From Candidatus Omnitrophota bacterium (lineage in GTDB: Bacteria; Omnitrophota; Gorgyraeia; Gygaellales; Profunditerraquicolaceae): a DNA stretch of 6,632 nt. The notes under the pieces are model-generated. The model was given only the letters and a program-made list of their open reading frames with translations, was not told the DNA's origin and searched no databases. This document shows positions 1 through 6,329 of the stretch, piece after piece (position 1 is the stretch's first letter; each line of letters starts with the position of its first letter). The stretch is taken from assembly GCA_028717985.1 (NCBI GenBank), contig JAQUMS010000068.1, positions 1 through 6,632 of the forward strand. Direction: 5' to 3'. Both the position numbers and the translations under genes were made by a program.

Positions 1-268
1 AATAGTCAAGCATGCCCGTAAGACGAGAAAAACCGCTCCTGGTGAATTCTTGATTGTTAAAACACAGGTGGTCAAGAGAAAGATTAAACATTGCCCCCAG
101 TTTTTTAACTCCCTGAATATGCGCGGACAATTTTCGTTTCATTGCCTCTTCGGGAACGTTCACCAGCCACGCGGCGGCATACGAAGCGTATGCAATACTC
201 TGCGGCTCTCCCGGCGCACACATATGAATCCGGCTGTCATTCCATCCGGTAGGCAGAAAAATTTTCAT
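1..268 (-). CDS. Third U32-family-like protein, N-terminal part only (cut by the left edge)
   Basis: The first 89 codons read open to the window edge, so the rest of the gene lies to the left. The ATG at 268-266 overlaps the TGA of the preceding gene (ATGA), and GGGGAG stands 8 nt upstream, so the start is well supported. The protein begins MKIFLPTGWND, matching the MKLIVPTNWQED and MQKLIVPTNWDD starts of its two neighbours. Around residues 61-69 it keeps F-N-x2-L-x3-C at the same internal spacing as they do. Its EFTRSG (74-79) is identical to residues 79-84 of the protein encoded at 1449-2636, again at the same offset. It lacks the GGGR motif the other two carry near residues 35-39 and is shorter between start and F-N. 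I infer a diverged third paralogue, perhaps a partner subunit. The catalytic and cysteine-rich region is outside the window, so function cannot be judged. Confidence 0.85.
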   Translation of the reverse strand, partial: MKIFLPTGWNDSRIHMCAPGEPQSIAYASYAAAWLVNVPEEAMKRKLSAHIQGVKKLGAMFNLSLDHLCFNNQEFTRSGFSRLTGMLDY

Positions 269-1431
269 GAGAATATCTCCCCGGTGACCGCGGAATCAAG
301 GTTTTTCTCCAGCGCGTGAAGCATCATATCCCTGTAAACAGGATCGAATCTGATAACTTTATCCGCCCAGGAAGCGCAATACCCGCATTTCCGGCAATCA
401 CGGGAAGAACAATCGCTCTCCTGGAAATGTTCCAGGAATCCGTCAAGCACGGAATTATCGATGAAAATTTTTCGGGGAATAAACAAACCGCGGAACCGCC
501 ACAGTTTAAGAATATTCACCGCGTCCGGCCGTATATAAAACTTGAAGTTCCGGAATTTCTTATAACCCACGTTTCGGGAAGGATCCGAAAAAAGATCCAG
601 AAGATTGCCTTTATATGTTCCGCGCGTGTACGCGTCCACTACCAAACGCACTTTATGCGTGGGCATTGTACGGTTAACGAGTTTCAAGGCGTTGATCCCG
701 GCGGATTCATAATAATGAACGTCTTCGGGACGTATCCAACCGGAACGCAGGAATTCAACGGGATCGCGAAACCTGATGGTATTGCATTTCAAGAAACAAT
801 AATCAATGACAAATCCCCTGCTGGGATGCCTGCTCTGTGAAGCGTGCGATGTCACATGGGCGTGATACCGGAAATAAGGACACCCATACAGGCAATCCAG
901 ATTGGCTATCAGCTGTAAATCACACCTGACCGCCATTCTGATTCTTCGAAGAGACTTAAAATCACGGTTCACATCCACGAATGAAAGTGTTATCGCGTCG
1001 GCTCCCCAATCCTCCCACTGTGTCGCGGACTGCCAATCTCTTACCCCAACCTGTGTTGACACGCACACCCGCAATGACGGATACGCGCGCTTTATGAATT
1101 TCAGCAGTGAAAGGCTGGAAACAGTAACCGATGAAACCCCGCAGTCTACAAGCCAACCCAGAAGGTCCTCAATTTCCTTCACCCCTGAAGAAACGTCAGC
1201 GCGATCAGCTATGCAGGTAGCATTCAATAAATAATTAAAACCGATTTTCCGGGAAACGATTTGCCGTATCTGTTTTTCAATAATCCGCCGAGACGGATCG
1301 GGGATAACACACGAGCCTCTTCCTCCGCCTATAATATCGCTGTTGGCTTTGCCGTATAATTCAGCTACGGAATCCAGGCGGATAGTATCAAGCAGGTCTT
1401 CCTGCCAGTTAGTAGGAACGATTAATTTCAT
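265..1431 (-). CDS. Peptidase U32-family-like protein (388 aa), candidate Fe-S protein
   Basis: Full-length and colinear with the protein encoded immediately upstream at 1449-2636. The barrel-like N-terminal part has PTNW (6-9), GGGR (35-38) and FNYLLNATC (65-73). Four cysteines in two C-x3-C pairs follow (C180/C184 and C212/C216), with HASQS between them (196-200). WIRPED (232-237) and the ALKLVNR strand (248-254) correspond to the 'KPED ... G-D-S-x-K-I-E-G-R' region typical of U32 proteins. A second cysteine group, C341-x4-C346-x2-C349-x2-C352, lies near the C-terminus. No signal peptide or membrane segment is seen, so it is probably cytosolic. Characterised relatives (UbiU/UbiV, RlhA, TrhP) support oxygen-independent hydroxylation, and peptidase activity is doubtful. 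The substrate is unknown. The start follows the previous stop by 17 bp with only a weak GGGAA upstream, and homology to the paralogue supports this ATG. Its stop overlaps the next gene by 4 bp. Confidence 0.9.
   Translation of the reverse strand: MKLIVPTNWQEDLLDTIRLDSVAELYGKANSDIIGGGRGSCVIPDPSRRIIEKQIRQIVSRKIGFNYLLNATCIADRADVSSGVKEIEDLLGWLVDCGVSSVTVSSLSLLKFIKRAYPSLRVCVSTQVGVRDWQSATQWEDWGADAITLSFVDVNRDFKSLRRIRMAVRCDLQLIANLDCLYGCPYFRYHAHVTSHASQSRHPSRGFVIDYCFLKCNTIRFRDPVEFLRSGWIRPEDVHYYESAGINALKLVNRTMPTHKVRLVVDAYTRGTYKGNLLDLFSDPSRNVGYKKFRNFKFYIRPDAVNILKLWRFRGLFIPRKIFIDNSVLDGFLEHFQESDCSSRDCRKCGYCASWADKVIRFDPVYRDMMLHALEKNLDSAVTGEIFS
277..282 (-). promoter_or_regulatory. Ribosome binding site of the third U32-like gene
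   Basis: GGGGAG on the minus strand lies 8 nt before the ATG at 268, within the 3' end of the preceding gene. It is the clearest ribosome site among the three U32-like genes and supports the ATGA-overlap start of the partial gene. Confidence 0.6.
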
Positions 1432-1448
1432 AGTTTAAATTTTCCCGA

Positions 1449-2636
1449 TCAGGTATAGTGAAAAACATTGCCGCGTACAAAATCATCCAGGAATTTCTTA
1501 TGGCGGGATTTCAAATTTTCCAGATAATCACGGTCATAGCTTAAGACCCTTTCAGCGATTTTTGCGCAATACCCGCAGCTGCCGCAATCCCGGGAGGCGC
1601 AATCTTCGCGGATAAATTTATCGCTAAAATTATCCAGTTTCCTGTTATCTATAAAAATATCTACATTCTTTACCAGCGCGCCGATTTCCTGTATTTTAAA
1701 AAGATTAAATTCCCTTGGATGGAAAAAATACCTGCATTTAAGAAAAAAAGTGTTCTTGTTTGCCGGAGATTTACCGTGGAATGTCGGCAAAAGGTCAACC
1801 AGGTTTCCTTCATACCGTCTCTGGGAATACCGGGTGCATATTTCAATTAACGCGTCCGTGGAGCACCGGCGGTCAATCAATTTGATAGCGTCAATCCCGA
1901 TCGATTCATACACGCCCAGATCCTCGGGCCTGATCCACTGGGAGGTTATGAACTGGACCGGGTCGGACAGACGCACAAACTTACAGAAAAGGTTGCAATA
2001 ATCGGCGGAGAATCCAGCTTTGCAAAAAAAGTCGCTTTGAGAAGCATGAGCGTCAAAAGAAGTATGCGCCCTGAAAAGAGGACAATGGAACAAACAGCTT
2101 GAATTGGCGATAAGCCGTAATTCACACGAGACATTTTTTCGTATTAACCGTAAGAGGCCGAAATTTCTGTTCAGGGAAATATGCGATAACGTAAGCTGGT
2201 CGGCGCCGAGTTTTTCCCAAAAAAGCGCCCGTTGGAGAGAATTAATTTCCGCGTTGGTTGATGCGCATACTTTTATCCGGGGATACCGGTCTTTTATTAG
2301 CTGAAGGAAATACGGAGATGTAACGGTCACAGAATCCACTTCAATACGTTCCAGCCATCGAAGAAGCTCCTGGAGTTTCCTGTCCCCCGAACGCGTGAAT
2401 TCCCTGAATCCCGTACATCCGGCATTTAAAAGATAATTAAACTGTATCCCCGCGTCATGCAGGCGGCGCACATGAGACCCGACTCTTCGCCTGCCAACGT
2501 CCGGCAAAATAAACCCCGCTCTTCCTCCTCCGACAAAATCAAGCGCGAGCTTACCGTAACATTCGCTTATACCAAGGGATTTATACGCGGGAATAAGCGC
2601 GTCATCCCAATTTGTGGGCACAATAAGTTTCTGCAT
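1449..2636 (-). CDS. Peptidase U32-family-like protein (395 aa), candidate Fe-S protein
   Basis: Paralogue of the next gene downstream. About half of the roughly 80 residues from position 177 are identical by eye. Visible motifs are PTNW (7-10), GGGR (36-39), FNYLLNAGC (66-74), core cysteines C181/C185 and C214/C218, HASQS (197-201), WIRPED (234-239), AIKLIDR (250-256) and a C-terminal C346-x4-C351-x2-C354-x2-C357 group. U32-family relatives of known role are Fe-S enzymes of oxygen-independent hydroxylation, so the core cysteines plausibly bind a 4Fe-4S cluster and the C-terminal group a second metal site; this is inference. A longer reading from a TTG at 2672 would overlap the preceding gene by 16 bp. 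I prefer the ATG at 2636 because it aligns with the start of the paralogue and leaves a 20-bp gap. No clear Shine-Dalgarno sequence precedes either start, so translation may be coupled to the upstream gene. The substrate is unknown. Confidence 0.9.
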   Translation of the reverse strand: MQKLIVPTNWDDALIPAYKSLGISECYGKLALDFVGGGRAGFILPDVGRRRVGSHVRRLHDAGIQFNYLLNAGCTGFREFTRSGDRKLQELLRWLERIEVDSVTVTSPYFLQLIKDRYPRIKVCASTNAEINSLQRALFWEKLGADQLTLSHISLNRNFGLLRLIRKNVSCELRLIANSSCLFHCPLFRAHTSFDAHASQSDFFCKAGFSADYCNLFCKFVRLSDPVQFITSQWIRPEDLGVYESIGIDAIKLIDRRCSTDALIEICTRYSQRRYEGNLVDLLPTFHGKSPANKNTFFLKCRYFFHPREFNLFKIQEIGALVKNVDIFIDNRKLDNFSDKFIREDCASRDCGSCGYCAKIAERVLSYDRDYLENLKSRHKKFLDDFVRGNVFHYT

Positions 2637-2656
2637 CGTATAGTTAAAGGGAATTT

Positions 2657-4222
2657 TTATTGTTCGTACCAAACGGGTTTTCTTAAACTCATAAATCCGG
2701 TGGCACCTTCAATTTTTTTCCGGCGGAACACGACATCCCTGATCTCCAAAACCATCATCTTCAGGGTATTGATAAAAAAGAACCAGTACAGGCCGCGTTT
2801 ATGTTTATGGGGTGAAAATAAGCCGCGAACCAGCCAATGAGGACGGTATAGAACATATCGTTTATTCAGCTCCATATTCAAAGCGGCAAAATCTTCTTTG
2901 GTCAATCCGTTGTCCGACGGCATCAGGGGAGTCGCCCAATCAAATTTTTTGAAGTCAGTTTCCTTCAGGGTCCCCGACGCCTTTACCTGCTGGTATAAAA
3001 ATGTCCCGGGAACAGGCGACACCGGATGGAACGCGGGATAATCAATATCGATCTCTACCGCGTATTGTACCAGATCAAGCATGGATTGCCTGGTATCAAA
3101 CGGCAGGCACGTGACAAACGTTCCCTGCCTGAACACATGCGGATATTTGTGTTTAAAAATCGAGAAAACTTCTTTGATCAATTCCCGGGAATACGCCGAT
3201 TTCCTCAACTCACGCAAATCCTCGCTGCATCCTCGTTCAACCCCGATAAGCGGATGTATCAGCCCCGCCTTGACCATTTTCTCCAAGGTCCCGTTTTTCT
3301 CGTCACGAAGAAGAAAATCAGCGCGGAGAAACGCCCACCAGTATAAATCTTTATAGTTGCGTTTTAAAAGACCTTCGCAAAAATCATTTGTCCATTTGGC
3401 GTCAACATTAAACGTCGGGTCAGCCCAGATAATATACCGCCGGTTGTATTTTTTATATATAATATCCACTTCTTCCAGCGTCCGCTCCACGCTTTTAGTC
3501 CTGTACCGGGGCATAACATCCAGCTCGCCCTTTTCTATATCGGTCCGTATCTGCCTGCCCCAGAAGGTCCAGAGAGAACAAAAACTACAGTGGTCAATAC
3601 ACCCGCGGGAATGCTCCAGGGTAGCGCTTTGAGGCCACAAATACCCAAACGGCGAATATTTCCCCATCGGCATCAGGTCATACGCCGGCAAAGGAAGGCT
3701 GTCAAGATCTTCCACCATAGGGCGCAGCGGCGTCTGAAAAACCTCATTGTTTTTCTTATAGGCGATCCCCTTAACTGAAGATAAATCCGCTGATGCCCTT
3801 AAAGCCCGGATAACATCCTTGATTGTTTCCTCACCTTCAAAACGGACGATAATATCCAAGGGATAATTTTTCAGGCTGTGCTCAAGAAGCCACGAAAAGA
3901 AATGACCTCCCCCTATAGTAACAACCCGGGGATTCACATCCTTAGCCAGAGCAAAAAGCCGCACGGCCTCATGATGATACAATGCTTCTTCCCCTGCACC
4001 CACTATATCCGGCTGTTCTTTTTTAATAATTTCTCGTAAACTCTGCCATCCGATCTTCAACGGAGGACAATCAATAATTTTCACCGTTATGTCGGGGAAT
4101 GATTCCCGGATAGAAGAAGCGATACACGGCAGTCCTAAAGGGAGAAGAAAATTATCAGATTCATTTATAAACGGCCATAAATACCGGGGAGGCCTGACTA
4201 ACAGAATTTTTTTGATATCCAT
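2657..4222 (-). CDS. B12-binding-domain radical SAM protein (BchE/HpnJ-like class), 521 aa
   Basis: The N-terminal ~140 residues resemble the Rossmann-like cobalamin-binding domain: VRPPRY (9-14), PLGLP (28-32), a PDIVGAGEEA segment (71-80), IGGGHF (103-108) and FEGEE (128-132). There is no D-x-H-x2-G, as is usual in the BchE-like class, where the cofactor is bound without a protein histidine ligand. The radical SAM core starts near residue 199 and has C208-x3-C212-x2-C215 for the 4Fe-4S cluster that cleaves S-adenosylmethionine. IIWADPTFN (264-272) and LIGVERG (325-331) are typical later core strands. A basic and aromatic tail follows residue 450. Known relatives methylate unreactive carbons or perform anaerobic oxidative ring closure; the substrate here cannot be read. 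An ATG two codons upstream (4228) sits directly against the AAGGA ribosome site, whereas this ATG lies 5 nt from it, so this start is favoured. The gene is first after the repeat region and precedes the U32-like genes by 20 bp. Confidence 0.92.
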   Translation of the reverse strand: MDIKKILLVRPPRYLWPFINESDNFLLPLGLPCIASSIRESFPDITVKIIDCPPLKIGWQSLREIIKKEQPDIVGAGEEALYHHEAVRLFALAKDVNPRVVTIGGGHFFSWLLEHSLKNYPLDIIVRFEGEETIKDVIRALRASADLSSVKGIAYKKNNEVFQTPLRPMVEDLDSLPLPAYDLMPMGKYSPFGYLWPQSATLEHSRGCIDHCSFCSLWTFWGRQIRTDIEKGELDVMPRYRTKSVERTLEEVDIIYKKYNRRYIIWADPTFNVDAKWTNDFCEGLLKRNYKDLYWWAFLRADFLLRDEKNGTLEKMVKAGLIHPLIGVERGCSEDLRELRKSAYSRELIKEVFSIFKHKYPHVFRQGTFVTCLPFDTRQSMLDLVQYAVEIDIDYPAFHPVSPVPGTFLYQQVKASGTLKETDFKKFDWATPLMPSDNGLTKEDFAALNMELNKRYVLYRPHWLVRGLFSPHKHKRGLYWFFFINTLKMMVLEIRDVVFRRKKIEGATGFMSLRKPVWYEQ

Positions 4223-4227
4223 TTTCA

Positions 4228-4232
4228 TCCTT
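4228..4232 (-). promoter_or_regulatory. Ribosome binding site deciding the radical SAM start
   Basis: The minus strand reads AATAAAGGATGAAAATGG here. AAGGA lies 5 nt before the ATG at 4222 but overlaps the ATG at 4228 by one base, so the second ATG is the more likely start. The difference is only two residues. Confidence 0.6.
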
Positions 4233-4269
4233 TATTATATGGTGTGAATATAACCTTACTGGATTACAC

Positions 4270-4292
4270 CTTTTCTCAGCGGTATAGAAAAG
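4270..4292. other. Hairpin 1 of the repeat array
   Basis: Plus-strand cttttct (4270-4276) pairs perfectly with agaaaag (4286-4292) across a 9-nt loop. On the transcribed strand there is no U-run directly after it, so it does not look like an intrinsic terminator. Confidence 0.7.
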
Positions 4293-4313
4293 TATAACCT
4301 TACTGGATTATAC

Positions 4314-4337
4314 CTTTCCTTAAGAGGTACAGGAAAG
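4314..4337. other. Hairpin 2 of the repeat array, with a compensatory pair change
   Basis: Plus-strand ctttcct (4314-4320) pairs perfectly with aggaaag (4331-4337) across a 10-nt loop. Compared with hairpin 1, the T4274-A4288 pair has become C4318-G4333. Both sides changed together while the loops diverged, which suggests that the stem itself is conserved. Confidence 0.7.
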
Positions 4338-4344
4338 CATATCC

Positions 4345-5190
4345 TCAGTGGATTATATCACTAATGTTATGGCTGCGAAAGCGGGAATTGATAATTTTCA
4401 GCCACAGGAATCGCGGAAAATCATAAAAACAAACCGCGAAAAAATTTAAGTAGTCCTGTTTCTTTAAAATAAATTTACGGTTTCTCCAGCACAAATACTG
4501 CCGTAAAAAAAAATCACTTTGCGAACTGTTACCATGGTGATAGCACCGCGCCGAAGGAATAAAAACCGTCTTCCCTCCTTTATTCATTATTCTCCAGGAT
4601 AGATCCACGTCTTCAAAAAGAAAGAATAAACGTTCGTCAAAATATCCGGTTGTTTCTTTAACCTGTTCAAGAATTGACCGCTTATATAATGCCGCCGCGC
4701 AGCAGGCCCCGAATATCTCTTCCGGAGAATTAAATACCTTAGTATCCTTCATCCCTTTCCCGATATCGGTAAAACGCCCCAAAGGGAGACGGCGGATACC
4801 GCAGGAAAATATCCGTTTCCCGTCCGGGCGCATAATCTTAGGTTGTAAAACCACCGCCTCACGCCCCAGAGCCTCGGCGTATTCAAGTATTTTCTCTAAA
4901 AAACCTTTTTCCAGAATGACATCACAATCAAGAATAAGTATCCATTCGCCCCCCGCTTTTTCAATCCCCTGATTCCGGGCTTTGCACGCGCCCATGTTAA
5001 CGGTATTGCGAATCAAAATAACACGCGGGTACGAATCACGAACAATATCGCATGTTTTATCGCGGGAACCGTTATCAACAACGATAATCTCGGGATTTAC
5101 GCATTCCTGAGCATAAATAGAATCCAGGCAGTCTTTAATATATTTTTCGCTGTTAAACGTGACAACTATAATAGAAAACAAACGGTTCAT
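4345..5190 (-). CDS. GT2-family glycosyltransferase, rhamnosyltransferase-like (281 aa)
   Basis: A GT-A fold enzyme with the usual order of motifs: SIIVVTFNSE at the N-terminus (6-15), nucleotide-binding VVDNGSRD (37-44), NMGACKARNQG (65-75), metal-binding DCD (88-90), GACCAAALYKR (161-171) and the acceptor-side FFLFEDVDLSWR (189-200) with E193-D194 as likely catalytic-base region. YHHG follows at 217-220. It resembles the WbbL/rhamnosyltransferase-like branch that transfers a sugar from an NDP-sugar to a lipid-linked glycan, but donor and acceptor cannot be assigned. The length is normal, and the aromatic and basic C-terminal part (about 240-270) may sit on the membrane surface. The ATG lies in an ATGA overlap with the upstream GT4 gene, so translation is probably coupled; no strong Shine-Dalgarno is visible. 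The last codons and stop lie within the third copy of the downstream repeat. Confidence 0.93.
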   Translation of the reverse strand: MNRLFSIIVVTFNSEKYIKDCLDSIYAQECVNPEIIVVDNGSRDKTCDIVRDSYPRVILIRNTVNMGACKARNQGIEKAGGEWILILDCDVILEKGFLEKILEYAEALGREAVVLQPKIMRPDGKRIFSCGIRRLPLGRFTDIGKGMKDTKVFNSPEEIFGACCAAALYKRSILEQVKETTGYFDERLFFLFEDVDLSWRIMNKGGKTVFIPSARCYHHGNSSQSDFFLRQYLCWRNRKFILKKQDYLNFFAVCFYDFPRFLWLKIINSRFRSHNISDIIH

Positions 5191-6329
5191 ATCATTCGTA
5201 AAATAGCGTATAAACGTTCCCCCAACACATGGAGTGAATAATTTTCTTCCGCGAATGCCCGCGCAGCATTCCCCATTTCCGAACGTTTTCCCGCGTCGTT
5301 TATTAAAAATTCGGAATAAGAAATAAAGTTTTCTTTGTCCTCAGCCAAAAAACCGGTTTTATTATGTATAATGACTTTCCTCGCTTCCCCTGTTCTGCTT
5401 GCTATTACCGGTTTTGCCATTGCCATATATTCAAAAAGCCGTGTGGGGCTTTTGGCTTTATTAAACCGGGTATCCTGAATAAGAGGCAGATATCCTATGT
5501 CCATACCCGCCAGATAACCCGGCATCTCATCCGGGGGGATCCATCCATCAACGCGTATCATATCACGAAATGGATGGCGTTCGATCAACAAGCGCTGACG
5601 GTCAAAATATTCACCGCCTCCCGCCAGATGCAAAACAATATTTTTATTTCTGGGGGCAAGGGCAGAAAAACAATCCAGGATAAAAGTGATGTTATCTCCC
5701 ATTTCAGGATGATACGCGGTTCCCGCCCAGGAAAGATGGACCGTTTTTTCTGTCGTACTTCGCTCTGACGGAGAAAATTTTCCGCAATCCACTCCTGTGG
5801 GGATATAAAACACGTTCCCGTTAAACTGTTTTAGATAATGATATAAATACCTGCTGGAGGCGACACAGGCGCCCGAGTACCGGGCGAATACACGCACCAG
5901 AAATTCCATCTTTGAGGAGGGAAAAATACCACAGTAATACCGGGGATTCTCATCCATGTCCCAGTCATCAACATCAAAAATCAGGGTATTGTTTTTTTTC
6001 AAAGAAAGAATGAACGGCGCCAGGCTGTGGTAATTAAATCTCTGCATGAAAATAAAACTATTTTCCGCCAGGGCTTTCAGCTTTTTAAACGCCAGGACAT
6101 TAAGCCGCAGTTTTTCCCGCGAGGACATTTCTTTTTCACGCTCTCCGTATAACGCCCCGCCGTGATCGGCAAATGAAAACACATGGGTTTCCATGCCGTG
6201 TTTCTGCAGTTCACGCGCAAACCCGTAACAACGCACCCGCGCGCCGGATAAAGTATATCCTTCGCGAGTGACAAAAATAACTCTTTTTTTTCCGTCACCG
6301 CGCCGTTTAGATTGCATAAATAGATTCAT
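5187..6329 (-). CDS. GT4-like (group 1) glycosyltransferase, 380 aa
   Basis: A GT-B fold glycosyltransferase. The N-terminal acceptor domain begins KKRVIFVTREG (14-24), with the R-x-R-C-Y-G-F-A pattern following at 31-38. FDVDDWD lies at 118-124 and IPTGVD, at the start of the linker to the donor domain, at 176-181. The C-terminal domain shows LSWAGT (199-204), HLAGGGE (234-240), VDGWIPPDEMPGYLAGMDIG (260-279) and SPTRLFEYMAMAKPVIAS (294-311), the nucleotide-sugar-binding region. The second glutamate of the EX7E motif is E300, but the first position is alanine (A292), as in some members. The frame stays open upstream to 6524, but that stretch overlaps the preceding gene's conserved coding region. 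ATG 6329 (or 6317) leaves overlaps of 23 or 11 bp and fits the family start. It is likely cytosolic or membrane-associated and acts in glycan assembly with its neighbours; donor and acceptor are unknown. Confidence 0.9.
   Translation of the reverse strand: MNLFMQSKRRGDGKKRVIFVTREGYTLSGARVRCYGFARELQKHGMETHVFSFADHGGALYGEREKEMSSREKLRLNVLAFKKLKALAENSFIFMQRFNYHSLAPFILSLKKNNTLIFDVDDWDMDENPRYYCGIFPSSKMEFLVRVFARYSGACVASSRYLYHYLKQFNGNVFYIPTGVDCGKFSPSERSTTEKTVHLSWAGTAYHPEMGDNITFILDCFSALAPRNKNIVLHLAGGGEYFDRQRLLIERHPFRDMIRVDGWIPPDEMPGYLAGMDIGYLPLIQDTRFNKAKSPTRLFEYMAMAKPVIASRTGEARKVIIHNKTGFLAEDKENFISYSEFLINDAGKRSEMGNAARAFAEENYSLHVLGERLYAILRMI

Larger units (their letters stand above)
4249..4358. repeat. 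Tandem 44-45 bp palindromic repeat, about 2.5 copies
   Basis: Plus-strand segments 4249-4269 and 4293-4313 are 21-nt copies differing at one base (4267 c, 4311 t), both beginning tataaccttactggatta. A third, diverged copy (catatcctcagtggattata) lies at 4338-4357, partly inside the 3' end of the GT2 gene. Between copies lie hairpins with 7-bp stems at 4270-4292 and 4314-4337. The 21-nt segment is itself nearly palindromic: tataacc, a 5-nt loop, then gg-a-ttata with one bulged base in copy 2. The unit is thus two alternating small hairpins. It is too short and lacks spacers for a CRISPR. It may be an RNA processing or stability element, a protein-binding array or a small mobile palindromic repeat; the sequence does not decide. 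Confidence 0.85.

Noticed and set aside
316..840. A 174-codon open frame on the plus strand, and several shorter plus-strand frames elsewhere
   Set aside because: They lie opposite well-conserved minus-strand genes, show no recognisable family motif and are best explained as antisense shadows.
265..2636. Annotation as collagenase-like proteases on the basis of the U32 family name
   Set aside because: Experimentally studied relatives act in oxygen-independent hydroxylation, and no protease active-site motif is visible here.
2637..2672. TTG start giving the upstream U32-like protein 12 extra residues
   Set aside because: The paralogue starts at the residue matching ATG 2636, and the extension would run into the radical SAM gene with no ribosome site.
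4270..4337. Intrinsic terminator after the GT2 gene
   Set aside because: The stems are short and AT-rich with 9-10 nt loops and no U-run directly after them on the transcribed strand.
4234..4357. Three TATAAT boxes on the minus strand (4234-4239, 4307-4312, 4352-4357) as promoters
   Set aside because: Two are part of the repeat unit in AT-rich DNA. No convincing -35 element was found about 17 nt upstream of the 4234 and 4307 boxes, and the third lies inside the GT2 coding end.
4249..4358. CRISPR array
   Set aside because: There are only about 2.5 copies, the intervening parts are related hairpins rather than unique spacers, and no cas gene is present.
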